Shown one piece after another: positions 9,188-18,618 of a stretch of 64,000 bases of DNA. Every line of letters starts with the position of its first letter. The stretch's first letter is position 1. Under the pieces are notes generated by a model. The model was not told the DNA's origin. It did no database searches and worked only from the letters and a program-made list of their open reading frames with translations. This DNA comes from Rugamonas fusca (GTDB taxonomy: Bacteria > Pseudomonadota > Gammaproteobacteria > Burkholderiales > Burkholderiaceae_D): contig NZ_JACEZS010000028.1 of the NCBI RefSeq assembly GCF_014042365.1, positions 1 through 64,000 of the forward strand. Reading direction: 5' to 3'. Position numbers and translations under genes: made by a program.

Positions 9188-10216
9188 TCAGCGCGGCGCG
9201 CTGGGCGGGGCGTCCGTATCGGTATCGTACAGGCGCAGCCGCACCAGCACCTGGCCGTGGTCGGACGCTTCCGGGCGCTGCAGCAGCAAATGGTCGTTCA
9301 GGTAGCTCACGTCCAGCACGGCGCCGATGGCGTGGGGCGAGGCCGGGTTGAACTGCTCCGACACCAGCACATGGTCGATCGTCATGTAGTGGCCTTCGTG
9401 GACGTTGGTGTAGCCCAGGTGGCGCGCCTGGTCCTGGCGCAGCTGGATCTGGTTGCAGTCGAACAGGCGGCCCCGCAGTTCCTCGCCGGGCAGGCACGGG
9501 GCGCCGGCGCCCAGCACGATGCCGGTGGTGACGGCGTCGAGCGTATCGTTGAAGTCGCCCAGCACCACGCACGGTTGGCGCGCCCCCAGCGCCAGTTCGC
9601 CGGCCAGCGCGCGCAGCGCCACGGCCTCGGTGCCGCGCCGGATCAATGAACGCAGGTTGGCCTGAGCGTACTGCACGGGATCGGGGCCGCCGTTGCCGCC
9701 GTTGCCGCCGTTGCCATTGGCGTCGCCGCCATTGCGGTAGTCGGGCCGCTTCGATTTCAGGTGCACCACCAGCACATCGAGCGTGCCGCCGCCGGGCAGC
9801 AGTACCTGCGCGTGCACGGGCGCGCGCGCGTAGCGGTCGGGGTCGCGGCAGGCGCAGGGCATGGCCACGCCGGCGGGGAAGGCGGGGTGGCTGGTGGCCG
9901 GCGCGGCCAGCGGCAGGCGCGAGACCAGCGCCACTTGCGGCGTGAGGCGCTCGGCCAGCGGATCGGGCGCCACTCCGGCCACGGTGGCGCCATCGTAGCG
10001 CCGGCAGCGCGCCAGCACGGCGCGCAATGTGTCGAGGCTGAACACTTCCTGCAGCCCGACCACGTCCGCGTCCAGCTGGTCGAGCTGGCGCGCCGTCCAT
10101 TCGATTTTCGCTTCGTATTGCGCCTGCGTCAGTGGCGCCAGGTTGTCGTACAATTTCGCGCCCGGCGGGGCCAGGTTGCAAACATTGAAAGTGGCAAGGC
10201 GAATTTCTTGCGGCAT
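9188..10216 (-). CDS. endonuclease/exonuclease/phosphatase family protein
   Basis: A 342-residue member of the EEP metal-dependent phosphodiesterase fold. Visible motifs are the opening IRLATFNVCNL, the catalytic Glu in VVGLQEVFS, LVVHLKSKRPDY, GDFNDTLD and the C-terminal SDHGQVLV with the catalytic His. The family covers DNA repair nucleases, sphingomyelinases and inositol phosphatases, and the substrate cannot be fixed. A loop at about 165-185 is a Gly-Asn run encoded by a 9-bp tandem repeat (about 9690-9730) and looks prone to length change. No signal peptide is seen. It is divergent from ybaK, 39 bp away. Confidence 0.82.
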   Translation of the reverse strand: MPQEIRLATFNVCNLAPPGAKLYDNLAPLTQAQYEAKIEWTARQLDQLDADVVGLQEVFSLDTLRAVLARCRRYDGATVAGVAPDPLAERLTPQVALVSRLPLAAPATSHPAFPAGVAMPCACRDPDRYARAPVHAQVLLPGGGTLDVLVVHLKSKRPDYRNGGDANGNGGNGGNGGPDPVQYAQANLRSLIRRGTEAVALRALAGELALGARQPCVVLGDFNDTLDAVTTGIVLGAGAPCLPGEELRGRLFDCNQIQLRQDQARHLGYTNVHEGHYMTIDHVLVSEQFNPASPHAIGAVLDVSYLNDHLLLQRPEASDHGQVLVRLRLYDTDTDAPPSAPR

Positions 10217-10255
10217 AATGCGACACTCCTTAGCGAACGTTTAGCGTATCACGGC

Positions 10256-10747
10256 ATGGCAAAGAAAGAACACATTTCCGAAACCCCGGCCACCCAGCTG
10301 CTGCGCAAGCAGAAGGTGGCGTTCAGCGAGCATCCCTACGACTACGAGGAGCATGGCGGCACCACCGTGTCGGCGCGCGAACTGGGCGTGGACGAGCACC
10401 ACGTGGTCAAGACGCTGGTGATGCAGGACGAGGCGGCCAAGCCGCTGATCGTACTGATGCACGGCGACTGCAAGGTCTCGACCAAGAACCTGGCGCGCGC
10501 CATCGGCTGCAAGTCGGTCGAGCCGTGCAAGCCGGAAGTGGCGCAGCGCCACAGCGGCTACCAGGTGGGCGGCACGTCGCCATTCGGCACCCGCAAGGCC
10601 ATGCCGGTCTACGTGGAGCAATCCATCCTCGCGCTGGAAACGATTTATATCAATGGCGGCCGGCGCGGCTACCTGGTGGGCATCGCGCCGCAGGTGCTGG
10701 TGGACGTGCTGAAGGCGCGCCCGGTGCAATGCGCGCTGGCTGACTGA
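10256..10747 (+). CDS. ybaK: Cys-tRNA(Pro)/Cys-tRNA(Cys) deacylase
   Basis: Editing protein that hydrolyses cysteine mischarged on tRNA(Pro). The 163 residues match YbaK length and wording: TPATQLLRKQKVAFSEHPYDYEEHGGT at the start, the VVKTLVMQ strand, the catalytic-lysine region around HGDCKVSTKNLARAIG, and GYQVGGTSPFGTRK. The ATG at 10256 begins MAKKEHISETPA. It is transcribed divergently from the EEP-family gene. Confidence 0.9.
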   Translation: MAKKEHISETPATQLLRKQKVAFSEHPYDYEEHGGTTVSARELGVDEHHVVKTLVMQDEAAKPLIVLMHGDCKVSTKNLARAIGCKSVEPCKPEVAQRHSGYQVGGTSPFGTRKAMPVYVEQSILALETIYINGGRRGYLVGIAPQVLVDVLKARPVQCALAD

Positions 10748-10859
10748 GCGCCCGGACGGCGTTGGCAAAACCGCACAATTTTCCCGATGGCGGGCGGGCT
10801 TGGTGTATATTCAGCCTCCCCCGGCCCGGAGCGCCGGGAATTATTCGCAAAGGGACACA

Positions 10860-11489
10860 ATGAATACAGTATGGATGACCGTGGCCGCCTACCTGGTGGG
10901 CTCGATCTCGTTCGCCGTCGTGATGAGCGCGCTGTTCGGCATCGCCGACCCGCGCACCTACGGCTCCAAGAATCCCGGCGCCACCAATGTGTTGCGAAGT
11001 GGCAACAAGAAGGCCGCCATCATGACCCTGATCGGCGACGGCGCCAAGGGCTGGCTGGCCGTGTGGCTGGCGATCCGCTACGCCGACCAGCTGCAGGTGG
11101 GCGACATGACGATCGCGCTGGTGGCGATCGCCGTGTTCCTGGGCCACCTGTGGCCCGTGTTCTTCCGCTTCGTGGGCGGCAAGGGCGTGGCCACGGCGCT
11201 GGGCGTGCTGCTGGGCCTGAACCCCTGGCTGGGCCTGGCCACGCTGGCCACCTGGCTGGTGGTGGCGTTCGCGTTCCGCTATTCCTCGCTGGCGGCCCTG
11301 ATCGCGGCCCTGTTCGCGCCGTTCTACTATGGCTTGCTGTTCGGCGTGGAGCCGCAACTGTTCGCCGTCGTCATCATGAGCGTGCTGCTGGCCTACCGCC
11401 ACAGCCAGAACATCTCGAACCTGCTGGCCGGCAAGGAAAGCCGCATCGGCAGCAAGAGCGCCGGCGCCGCCAAGGCCAAGCACAAGTAA
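10860..11489 (+). CDS. plsY: glycerol-3-phosphate acyltransferase PlsY
   Basis: Integral membrane enzyme that moves the acyl group from acyl-phosphate to glycerol-3-phosphate, the first step of phospholipid synthesis with PlsX. It has about 210 residues and five hydrophobic helices. Motif 1 is SKNPGATNVLR, motif 2 the FVGGKGVATALG phosphate loop, and motif 3 the AYRHSQNISNLLAGKE end. The start is ATG 10860 with AAAGGGAC upstream. The C-terminus is a short Lys-rich tail. It stands alone on the + strand. Confidence 0.93.
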   Translation: MNTVWMTVAAYLVGSISFAVVMSALFGIADPRTYGSKNPGATNVLRSGNKKAAIMTLIGDGAKGWLAVWLAIRYADQLQVGDMTIALVAIAVFLGHLWPVFFRFVGGKGVATALGVLLGLNPWLGLATLATWLVVAFAFRYSSLAALIAALFAPFYYGLLFGVEPQLFAVVIMSVLLAYRHSQNISNLLAGKESRIGSKSAGAAKAKHK

Positions 11490-11613
11490 GCAGCACCACC
11501 GTCGGCGCCAGCGGGGCCACCCCGCCCGGCCCGCTTGAATTCCGGCGCGCCGCCGCCATCTGGGGCGCGGGCGCCGGCACACGCGCGGCGCGTCACCATT
11601 GCAAAGGCTAGCC

Positions 11614-12261
11614 ATGACCATCCCTCTCACGATTGATTTCGTCTCCGACGTTTCCTGCCCCTGGTGCGCCATCGGGCTCAAGGCGCTGGACGCGGCCATC
11701 GCCCGCATCGGCGACGAGGCCGACATCACGCTGCACTTCCAGCCGTTCGAACTGAATCCCAACATGGGCCCGGAAGGCCAGGACATCACGGAACACCTGA
11801 TGCAGAAATACGGCGCCAGCGCCGAGCAGCAAGCCCAGACCCGGGCCGCCATCCGGGCCCGCGGCGCCGAGGTGGGCTTCGATTTCGCGCTCGACCAGCG
11901 CAGCCGCATCTACAACACCTTCGACGCCCACCGCCTGCTGCACTGGGCCGAGCTGGAAGGGCGCCAGAAGCAACTCAAGCTGGCCTTGCTGGAAGCGTAT
12001 TTCAGCCGCGGCCTCAATCCCAGCGCGCACGATGTGCTGGTGCGCCTGGCCGGCGAAGCGGGCCTGGACCCGGCCACGGCGTCGGAAATTCTCGAAAGCA
12101 ATCAATACGCGGACGAGGTGCGCGAGCGCGAGCAATTTTTCGCCCGCCACGGCATCAATTCCGTGCCGGCCATTATCATCAACCAGCGCCATCTGATCTC
12201 CGGCGGCCAGCCGGTGGACGTATTTGAGCGCGCACTGCGGCAGATCATGACGGAGTCTTAA
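11614..12261 (+). CDS. DsbA-family oxidoreductase of the FrnE type
   Basis: Thioredoxin-fold protein of 215 residues without a signal peptide, so cytoplasmic. The active-site CPWC lies at the start (DFVSDVSCPWCAIG), the DsbA-like helical insert follows, and the cis-Pro loop is in INSVPAIIINQRH, with the ISGGQP ending typical of FrnE/2-hydroxychromene isomerase-like proteins. The family is linked to disulfide handling and oxidative stress tolerance; the substrate is unknown. The ATG at 11614 has an AAAGG site upstream. Confidence 0.85.
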   Translation: MTIPLTIDFVSDVSCPWCAIGLKALDAAIARIGDEADITLHFQPFELNPNMGPEGQDITEHLMQKYGASAEQQAQTRAAIRARGAEVGFDFALDQRSRIYNTFDAHRLLHWAELEGRQKQLKLALLEAYFSRGLNPSAHDVLVRLAGEAGLDPATASEILESNQYADEVREREQFFARHGINSVPAIIINQRHLISGGQPVDVFERALRQIMTES

Positions 12262-12398
12262 AATTCGCTGTCAACCACGGGTTACAAGCGCGCTCGAGGC
12301 CGTCATTTTGGGATAAACTGACACGGTAGCAAAATGGCACGGGAGGGCCGCTCCGGCGTTCCCGTCGTTGGTGTCGATCGCGTTGTTTTGGGGGTCCT

Positions 12399-13442
12399 AT
12401 GCTGGCCGCAGAAAAAATCCACGTCTTGCCGGTGGCGAGACCACAAACCGACCAGTTCCGCCTGGCCGCCTTGCACCGTTACAACATCCTTGACACCCCC
12501 GCCAGTGAGGATTTCAACTTCCTCACCGAGCTCGCTGCCAAGCTGTGCAACGTACCGTATTCCTTCATTTCGCTGGTCGACCAGGACCGCGTCTGGATCA
12601 AGGCCCACACGGGCATGGAACTGTCGGTGTTGCCGCGCACGGATTGCTATTGTTCGCTGGCTATCCTGGGCGACAGCGCCACCGAGATTCGCGACCTGCA
12701 GGCCGATTACCGCACGGCCCACATGCCGCTCACCGTCAACGCGCCATTCATGCGCATGTACAGCAGTGTGGCGCTGACGTCGGCGGACGGCTTCGCCATC
12801 GGCACGCTGTGCGTGATGGACACGGTGCCGGGCCAGTTGACCGGGGAACAGCGCCAGGTGCTGGCGCGGCTGGCGCGCCAGGCCATGGCCCTGATCGAAC
12901 TGCGGACCAAGGAAAAGGCGCTGACCGACTCGATGCGCGAGCTGGAACAGCTCACCATCACGGACGAGTTGACGGGCCTGCACAACCGCCGCTCGCTGCT
13001 GCAGCGCCTCAAGTTCGAATCGGCGCGCGCCAAGCGCTTCCGCGCCCCGCTGTCGGCGCTGATGATAGACCTCGACCACTTCCGCAAGATCAACGACAAC
13101 TACGGCCCCGCCGTGGGCGACCAGATGCTGGCCAGCGTGGGCCGCATGCTGCGCGAGAGCGTGCGCGTGATCGACATCGCGGCCCGCTACGGCGGCGAGG
13201 AAATCTGCATCGTGCTGCCCAACACGCCGTTTGACGGCGCCTGCAAGCTGGCCGAGAACCTGCGCATCAAGATCGAGGCGCAGCAGCACCTGGTCGCCAG
13301 CCGCATTTTGCCCATCACGGCCAGCGTGGGCGTGGGCGCGTTCGACCACATGGAGATCGCCGACGGCGACAGCCTGTTGCGCCAGGCCGGCGCGGCCCTG
13401 CTGCGGGCCAAGCAGTCGGGCCGCAACCAGATCGCCTACTGA
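12399..13442 (+). CDS. GAF-GGDEF diguanylate cyclase
   Basis: A 347-residue soluble protein. A GAF sensor domain spans about 20-165 (LHRYNILDTPASEDFNFLTELA, the wording of GAF-cyclase proteins), a short helix links it, and a GGDEF domain spans about 180-340. The active loop is RYGGEEICIVL, a functional GGEEF-type variant, and LHNRRSL and DLDHFRKINDNYG are present, so cyclase activity is expected. No RxxD inhibitory site is obvious five residues before the loop. The gene stands alone. Confidence 0.87.
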   Translation: MLAAEKIHVLPVARPQTDQFRLAALHRYNILDTPASEDFNFLTELAAKLCNVPYSFISLVDQDRVWIKAHTGMELSVLPRTDCYCSLAILGDSATEIRDLQADYRTAHMPLTVNAPFMRMYSSVALTSADGFAIGTLCVMDTVPGQLTGEQRQVLARLARQAMALIELRTKEKALTDSMRELEQLTITDELTGLHNRRSLLQRLKFESARAKRFRAPLSALMIDLDHFRKINDNYGPAVGDQMLASVGRMLRESVRVIDIAARYGGEEICIVLPNTPFDGACKLAENLRIKIEAQQHLVASRILPITASVGVGAFDHMEIADGDSLLRQAGAALLRAKQSGRNQIAY

Positions 13443-13515
13443 CCCGCGCTGAGGCACCGGCCCGCGCGGCAGCGGTCGCCGGCGCCCCCATCCGGCATCC
13501 GGTAAGATGCCGTGC

Positions 13516-14811
13516 ATGGACAACATCACACACACCGTCGTCGGCCTGGGCGTGGGCGAACTGCTGCAGCGCAGCCTGCCGCCGGAGCCTGATGGGCTGC
13601 GGACCCGCACGCGGCGCCGCTTGCTGCTGAGCGCATGCGCGCTGGCCAGCAATGTGCCCGACCTCGACATCCTGCTCGCCGGGCGCCTGCCCGATCCGCT
13701 GGGCTATCTGCTCAACCACCGCGGCCACACGCACACGCTGCTGTACGCGCTGCCGCAAGCGCTGGCGCTGGCCATCCTGCTGTGGCTGTGCTGGCCCGCC
13801 GCACGCGCCTTGCTGCGGGCCAGCCGGCCGGCCCGTTGGGGACTGGCGGCCAGCATAGTCGCCGGCCTGGGCCTGCACCTGTTGCTCGACTACACCAATT
13901 CCTACGGCCTGCACCCGTTCTATCCCTTCGATGGACGCTGGTTTTACGGCGACATGGTATTCATCGTCGAGCCGCTGTACTGGATCGCGTTCGGCGCGCC
14001 GCTGGCCATGATGCTGGCCACGCGGCGCGCGCGCGTGGCGGCGCTGGCCGCGCCGGTGTGCGCGCTGCTGTACTTCACGGCCCGGGGCTACCTGGGCGGC
14101 GCCTCGTGCGCGGCCCTGCTGGGCGCCGGCTTGCTGCTGGGGGCCGCGCAGCAGCGGGCCGGCGCGCGCGGACGTGCCGCGCTGCTGCTGGCGTTCGGCC
14201 TGTGCGGCACTTACGTGGCGGGGCAGGGCATCGCGTCCCACGTGGGCGGCGAGCGCCTGCGCGCCACGCTGCGGCGCCTGGACCCGGCCGCGCGCGTGGT
14301 GGACGTGGCCATGACGGCCTATCCCTCCCAGCCCTTGTGCTGGAACTTCGTGTCGGTCGAAAGCGATGAGGCGGCCGGCAGCTACCGCATGCGGCGCGGC
14401 GTGACCAGCCTGGCGCCCGATTGGCTGGCGCCGTTGGCCTGCCCGCGCCGGCTGGTCGATGGTGGTGCGATGGTCAGCCTGGATGCGGCCAGCGTCGAGA
14501 TGGCGCAAGTGACGGACAGCCTGCAGGCATTGCGCCGCCTCCAGCGCGACGACTGCCATGTCAATGCGTGGCTGCGTTTTGCACGGGCGCCGGCGCTGTC
14601 CCTGGCCACGGGCGAGGCGTCAGATTACCGCTTCGCCATCACGCCGCGCGGCAATTTCACCACGCTGCATTTCGGCGCACTGCGCGGCCGTGCCTGTCCG
14701 CGCGACGTGCCGGGCTGGGACGACCCGCGCGCCGATTTGCTGGCCGCGCCGGCGCAGGCTGCGCTGGCGGCCGGCCAGTCCGGCGCGCCACCAGCGGCGA
14801 CGGCGCACTAG
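13516..14811 (+). CDS. YdjM-like membrane metal-dependent hydrolase family protein
   Basis: An integral membrane protein of 431 residues opening MDNITHTVVGLGVGELL, with DLDIL and HRGHTHTLLYALP, the conserved His/Asp motifs of the LexA-regulated YdjM/DUF457 family. Several hydrophobic helices fill residues 75-230, followed by a roughly 200-residue soluble region also found in longer homologues. The second ATG (13516) is preferred because the family begins MDxxTH. The function is not established. It converges on tsaD. Confidence 0.78.
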   Translation: MDNITHTVVGLGVGELLQRSLPPEPDGLRTRTRRRLLLSACALASNVPDLDILLAGRLPDPLGYLLNHRGHTHTLLYALPQALALAILLWLCWPAARALLRASRPARWGLAASIVAGLGLHLLLDYTNSYGLHPFYPFDGRWFYGDMVFIVEPLYWIAFGAPLAMMLATRRARVAALAAPVCALLYFTARGYLGGASCAALLGAGLLLGAAQQRAGARGRAALLLAFGLCGTYVAGQGIASHVGGERLRATLRRLDPAARVVDVAMTAYPSQPLCWNFVSVESDEAAGSYRMRRGVTSLAPDWLAPLACPRRLVDGGAMVSLDAASVEMAQVTDSLQALRRLQRDDCHVNAWLRFARAPALSLATGEASDYRFAITPRGNFTTLHFGALRGRACPRDVPGWDDPRADLLAAPAQAALAAGQSGAPPAATAH

Positions 14812-14836
14812 GGCGCGCCGTGCCGGGGAGGGCGCA

Positions 14837-15877
14837 TCAAATGACCTTGAGTTCTTCCAGCGGCCAGCGTGGCCGCACGTTGAAGCTGTAGTCGCGCTGG
14901 GCCGCCTGCGGATTGATCTGCAGGCGCATGGCGCCGGCGAAGGCGATCATGGCGCCGTTATCGGTGCAGAATTCCAGCTCGGGGTAGTAGACCTTGAAGC
15001 GCTTCTTCGCGGCGGCCGCGTTGAGCGAGGCGCGCAGCTGGGCGTTGGCGCCCACGCCGCCGGCGATCACCAGCCGCTTCAGGCCCGTGTGCTTGAGCGC
15101 CTTCACGCATTTGGCCGTGAGCACGTCGACGATGGCGTCCACGAAGCCGCGCGCGATGTTGGCCTTGTCCTGCTCGCAGATGTTGGCGATCACCTGTTCC
15201 TGGTGGTTCTTCACCACCGTCAGCACGGCCGTCTTCAGGCCCGAGAAGCTGAAATTGAAGTCCTTGGTGTGCAGCATCGGGCGCGGCAGCGTGTAGGCCA
15301 GCGGGTCGCCGAATTCGGCCAGGCGCGAAATGGCCGGGCCGCCCGGATAACCGAGGCCCAAGAGCTTGGCCGACTTGTCGAACGCCTCGCCGGCCGCGTC
15401 GTCCAGCGTTTCGCCCAGCAGCGTGTACTGGCCCACGCCGTCCACCCGCATCAGCTGGGTGTGGCCGCCCGATACCAGCAGCGCCACGAACGGAAATTCG
15501 GGCGGCTGCGACGCCAGCAGCGGCGACAGCAGATGGCCTTCCAGGTGGTGCACGCCCAGCACCGGCTTGTCCAGCGCCAGGCCCAGGCTGCAGGCGATGG
15601 AGGAACCGACCAGCAGCGCGCCGGCCAGGCCGGGGCCCTGGGTGTAGGCGATGGCGTCGATGTCGGCCATGGCGATGCCGGCACCGTCCAGCGTCTTTTT
15701 CAGCAGCGGGATGGCGCGCCGGATATGGTCGCGCGAGGCCAGCTCCGGCACCACGCCGCCGTATTCCTCGTGCATGGCCACCTGGGAATGGAGGGCGTGC
15801 GACAGCAGGCCGCGTTGCGTGTCATACAGCGCAAGGCCGGTTTCGTCACAGGAGGATTCGACGCCGAGAACGATCAT
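14837..15877 (-). CDS. tsaD: tRNA N6-adenosine threonylcarbamoyltransferase
   Basis: Transfers threonylcarbamoyl to A37 of tRNAs reading ANN codons, working with TsaB, TsaE and TsaC. The 346-residue ASKHA-fold protein opens MIVLGVESSCDETGLAL and carries the metal motif HHLEGHLLSPLL, the VSGGHTQLM strand, GLGYPGGPAI and VIAGGVGANAQLR. ATG 15877 is chosen because family proteins start exactly there; the longer frame adds an unrelated lead. The product also acts on the CAU-anticodon tRNAs discussed in the island. Confidence 0.95.
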   Translation of the reverse strand: MIVLGVESSCDETGLALYDTQRGLLSHALHSQVAMHEEYGGVVPELASRDHIRRAIPLLKKTLDGAGIAMADIDAIAYTQGPGLAGALLVGSSIACSLGLALDKPVLGVHHLEGHLLSPLLASQPPEFPFVALLVSGGHTQLMRVDGVGQYTLLGETLDDAAGEAFDKSAKLLGLGYPGGPAISRLAEFGDPLAYTLPRPMLHTKDFNFSFSGLKTAVLTVVKNHQEQVIANICEQDKANIARGFVDAIVDVLTAKCVKALKHTGLKRLVIAGGVGANAQLRASLNAAAAKKRFKVYYPELEFCTDNGAMIAFAGAMRLQINPQAAQRDYSFNVRPRWPLEELKVI

Positions 15878-15937
15878 GAAAAGTGCGGAGGTGAACAGGT
15901 AATCCGCCATTGTAAAGGAAAGCGCGCCGGCTGGCCC

Positions 15938-16534
15938 CTAGCCGGCCAGGCGCCGTTCCAGCCGGGCGTGCACGTCCGGCCAGTCGAGGTCGGTGACGGC
16001 GTACAGCACGCTGTCGCGCACATGGCCGGTCCAGGTGACGCGGTCGCGCCGCAGCACGCCCTCGCGCTGCGCCCCCAGCTTGGCGATGGCGGCCTGGCTG
16101 CGCACATTGCGCGCGTCCGTCAGCAGCTCCACGCGGCGTGCGCCACGCGCGAACGCATAGTCCAGCATCAGCAGTTTCGAGGCCGGATTGGCGTGGCCGG
16201 AACGCGCGCCTGGATGGAGGAAGGTGGCGCCGATTTCCACGCACTGGCGTTCGGGCTTGATGTTGAGGAAGCTGCTGGTGCCCACCAGCTCCCCGCTGGC
16301 CAGGTCGCGGATCGCATAGGCCAGCCATTGGCCGGCCGCCATCCGCGTGGTCAGCATCTCCCACCAGCTGTGGAAGTGCGCGCCCTGGCCGCTCATGGCG
16401 AACAAGTCCCACGCCGGCGCGTCGCAATCGAGCACCTGGCGCAGCGCGTCCTTGTGCTGCGGGGTGTAGGGTTCGAGCCGGACGTGTGGGCCGCTCAGTA
16501 CGGCTTGCTCCAGGTGGAAGGGCAGATTAGTCAT
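15938..16534 (-). CDS. GNAT family N-acetyltransferase (RimJ/RimL-like)
   Basis: 198 residues with the acetyl-CoA binding core: an N-terminal GPHVRLEPYTPQHKDALRQ strand-helix, GELVGTSSFLNIKPERQCVEIG, the SGHANPASKLLMLDYAF pyrophosphate loop region (degenerate compared with RxxGxG/A) and NVRSQAAIAKLGAQREGVLR. This wording resembles protein N-terminal acetyltransferases of the RimJ/RimL type, but the substrate is unknown. It lies just upstream of tsaD on the same strand. Confidence 0.82.
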   Translation of the reverse strand: MTNLPFHLEQAVLSGPHVRLEPYTPQHKDALRQVLDCDAPAWDLFAMSGQGAHFHSWWEMLTTRMAAGQWLAYAIRDLASGELVGTSSFLNIKPERQCVEIGATFLHPGARSGHANPASKLLMLDYAFARGARRVELLTDARNVRSQAAIAKLGAQREGVLRRDRVTWTGHVRDSVLYAVTDLDWPDVHARLERRLAG

Positions 16535-16839
16535 GGCGATGGATGAATTCTTGTTTTAAATGCAAATATAGCCCGGCCCAACCTTCCAGGCAAGTCACAT
16601 CGCCGGCAAGCCTAAGCCGGTCCCGAATAGTTTCCCTGGACAGCTGATAACGCTGGGTGAAGTGAGAATGCCATGACTTTATTTCAACGATTCGTTGCTC
16701 GACCTCAAAGCTCTTAAACGGCCTCATGCGACTATCGATCGGGTGCGCATAACGCGCAGCGCTTGTCAGGCCAAGCAGCGTTGTATGCGGACAGCAAGAA
16801 CTGAGGCTTACGAAGGCATTCCCAGCGCAAGGAGACGGT
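16535..16839. other. intergenic region at the edge of a transferred segment
   Basis: This 305-bp region lies between the GNAT gene and the lipase-like effector. Composition drops toward AT here, matching the next two genes rather than the core. A good ribosome site (AAGGAGA) ends it. I see no gene or clear repeat. Confidence 0.4.
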
Positions 16840-18618
16840 ATGGACGAGGCACTATTACCGGCAGCGACACGTCGCGTACCGTTGTCTTTTAGCGAGCATG
16901 GAGAGCCTCGCTTCATGACGGTGTGCAGCCCCAAAAGCTTTCGTGTGCGGGCGCACGCGGTCGTCCCGCCGCGCCATGTGATCCCGGTGATCTTTGTGCC
17001 AGGCATCATGGGCACCAATTTGCGGATGAAGAGCACTGCCGACTCCAGGAACTCCGCAGCATGGAGCCCGCCGAACGGCACGATAGCGGCTTTGGGGGAA
17101 GTCAGAAAGAGAAAGGGACAGACACCCAAGAACCGGCAATTGCAAATGACAGCCGACCGCACCGAGGTTGATGATCGGGGAAAAGTCGAATTACCGGCTG
17201 GTGTTTTGACGTTAACTCAGGACGAGGCCCTGCGCAGGGGCTGGGGGGCACTGCATTTCGACAGTTACGGTCACGTCTTGGCTGAATTGGAGCGCTGTCT
17301 CAATGACCAATATGAGGAGCCGGGCAAAAAAGGCACAAGAAAGCTGGCGGTGTGGGAGGTTGCCCAGACCTTGAAGAAACCTCCTCAGATCCAGCAATGT
17401 GCAGGCGAGCCAGACGATCCATGTTGGAATGCCGACCCAGTTGACGTGAGGAGGATATGGAATGCGGTCAAGGGCAACGTCGCCCCGTTAACGGACGACG
17501 AATTCACGCGGCTAGACGATTTTTTCTATCCAGTATGGGCCTACGGCTACAACTGGTTAGACAGCAATGAAACGGCCGCCAACGGCCTGGTCAAACGAAT
17601 AGACGAGGTGCTTGCTTGGTATGACAAGACCAAATACTTCGCGACGCAGGGGAAGGTCATTCTTGTCACCCATTCGATGGGCGGGATCGTTGCGCGCAGG
17701 GCTGCGCAGAAGAGCAGCAACAAGATACTCGGTGTCGTACATGGCGTGCAGCCCGTCAGCGGTGCCCCGGTGGTCTACAGGCGTTTCCGCGCCGGCACCG
17801 AAGTGGGGAGTTTCTTCAATGTTATAGGCGCCGCGACCGCCACGATTATCGGCTGGGACGCCGCCGACATCACCTGCGTGATGGCGAACTCACCCGGCGC
17901 GTTGGAACTGCTGCCGACTAAGAACTATCCACCAGGCTGGCTGACGGTTACGCAGATGGGACAAGGGGATGTTCCCAAAGAACTGACTCGACCATTGCCG
18001 ATATCCGATCCATATGAGGAGATCTATGCCAAACGTGTCCAAGATGTTTGGTGGGGCATGGTCGATGAAACGCTAATTGATCCGGCCGGGCTCTTGAAAA
18101 AAAGAGCCGCTATTCTGGAACCGTTCGAGTCATATTTGAAAATATTAAAGAAAGCGAAGGATTTTCACGACACATTGGGACTTTCTTGCCATCCGAATAC
18201 TTATGCAACCTATGGTGCGGATCGCTTTGAGGCGACATTCGGCGGTGTGCATTGGCGCACTGATAGCTATCTGAAGAGTGAAACGAGTAAAAATCTTATG
18301 AGTTTGCCTGCTAAGTCCTGGACGATGAAGGGCGAAACTCGTCTTGTCTCCGGTGTTGGTGCTGTTTTATTTAGTCTTGAAAATAAACCGAGCCCCAAGA
18401 AGGATGATGATGTTGATTCAGGAGATGGTACGGTTCCAAATCCTTCAGGTGCCAGCATTGCGCGCGCTGACGGCGCGCAATGCGTTTTTAGGATGAAAGG
18501 CTTCGATCATCAAGGAAGCTATTCCAATAGGGACGTACTTGATAATGCTATGTATTGTATTGGAAAGATTGTTCAGAAAGCCATTCCAGCCAGAGAAATT
18601 CCCTTAAAAGCCCTATGA
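16840..18618 (+). CDS. alpha/beta-hydrolase lipase, probable type VI secretion effector
   Basis: A 592-residue hydrolase. The fold opens with IPVIFVPGIMGTNLRM (oxyanion region, about 48-65). The nucleophile Ser sits in the elbow VTHSMGGIVARRA (GxSxG with Thr in first place, about 270). DSGDGTVP and GFDHQGSYSN near the C-terminus are good candidates for the Asp and His of the triad. This arrangement resembles lipase effectors encoded with Tli-type immunity genes. There is no signal peptide, as expected for type VI cargo. The stop overlaps the next start in ATGA. No VgrG, PAAR or Hcp gene is nearby. The lower GC content compared with neighbours suggests transfer. Confidence 0.72.
   Translation: MDEALLPAATRRVPLSFSEHGEPRFMTVCSPKSFRVRAHAVVPPRHVIPVIFVPGIMGTNLRMKSTADSRNSAAWSPPNGTIAALGEVRKRKGQTPKNRQLQMTADRTEVDDRGKVELPAGVLTLTQDEALRRGWGALHFDSYGHVLAELERCLNDQYEEPGKKGTRKLAVWEVAQTLKKPPQIQQCAGEPDDPCWNADPVDVRRIWNAVKGNVAPLTDDEFTRLDDFFYPVWAYGYNWLDSNETAANGLVKRIDEVLAWYDKTKYFATQGKVILVTHSMGGIVARRAAQKSSNKILGVVHGVQPVSGAPVVYRRFRAGTEVGSFFNVIGAATATIIGWDAADITCVMANSPGALELLPTKNYPPGWLTVTQMGQGDVPKELTRPLPISDPYEEIYAKRVQDVWWGMVDETLIDPAGLLKKRAAILEPFESYLKILKKAKDFHDTLGLSCHPNTYATYGADRFEATFGGVHWRTDSYLKSETSKNLMSLPAKSWTMKGETRLVSGVGAVLFSLENKPSPKKDDDVDSGDGTVPNPSGASIARADGAQCVFRMKGFDHQGSYSNRDVLDNAMYCIGKIVQKAIPAREIPLKAL

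Noticed and set aside
14558..16546. 662-residue open frame over tsaD and the GNAT gene
   Set aside because: Opposite-strand shadow of two clear enzyme genes.
16527..17162. 211-residue minus-strand frame across the effector start
   Set aside because: Antisense to the start of the lipase-like gene, which has a strong ribosome site and family motifs.
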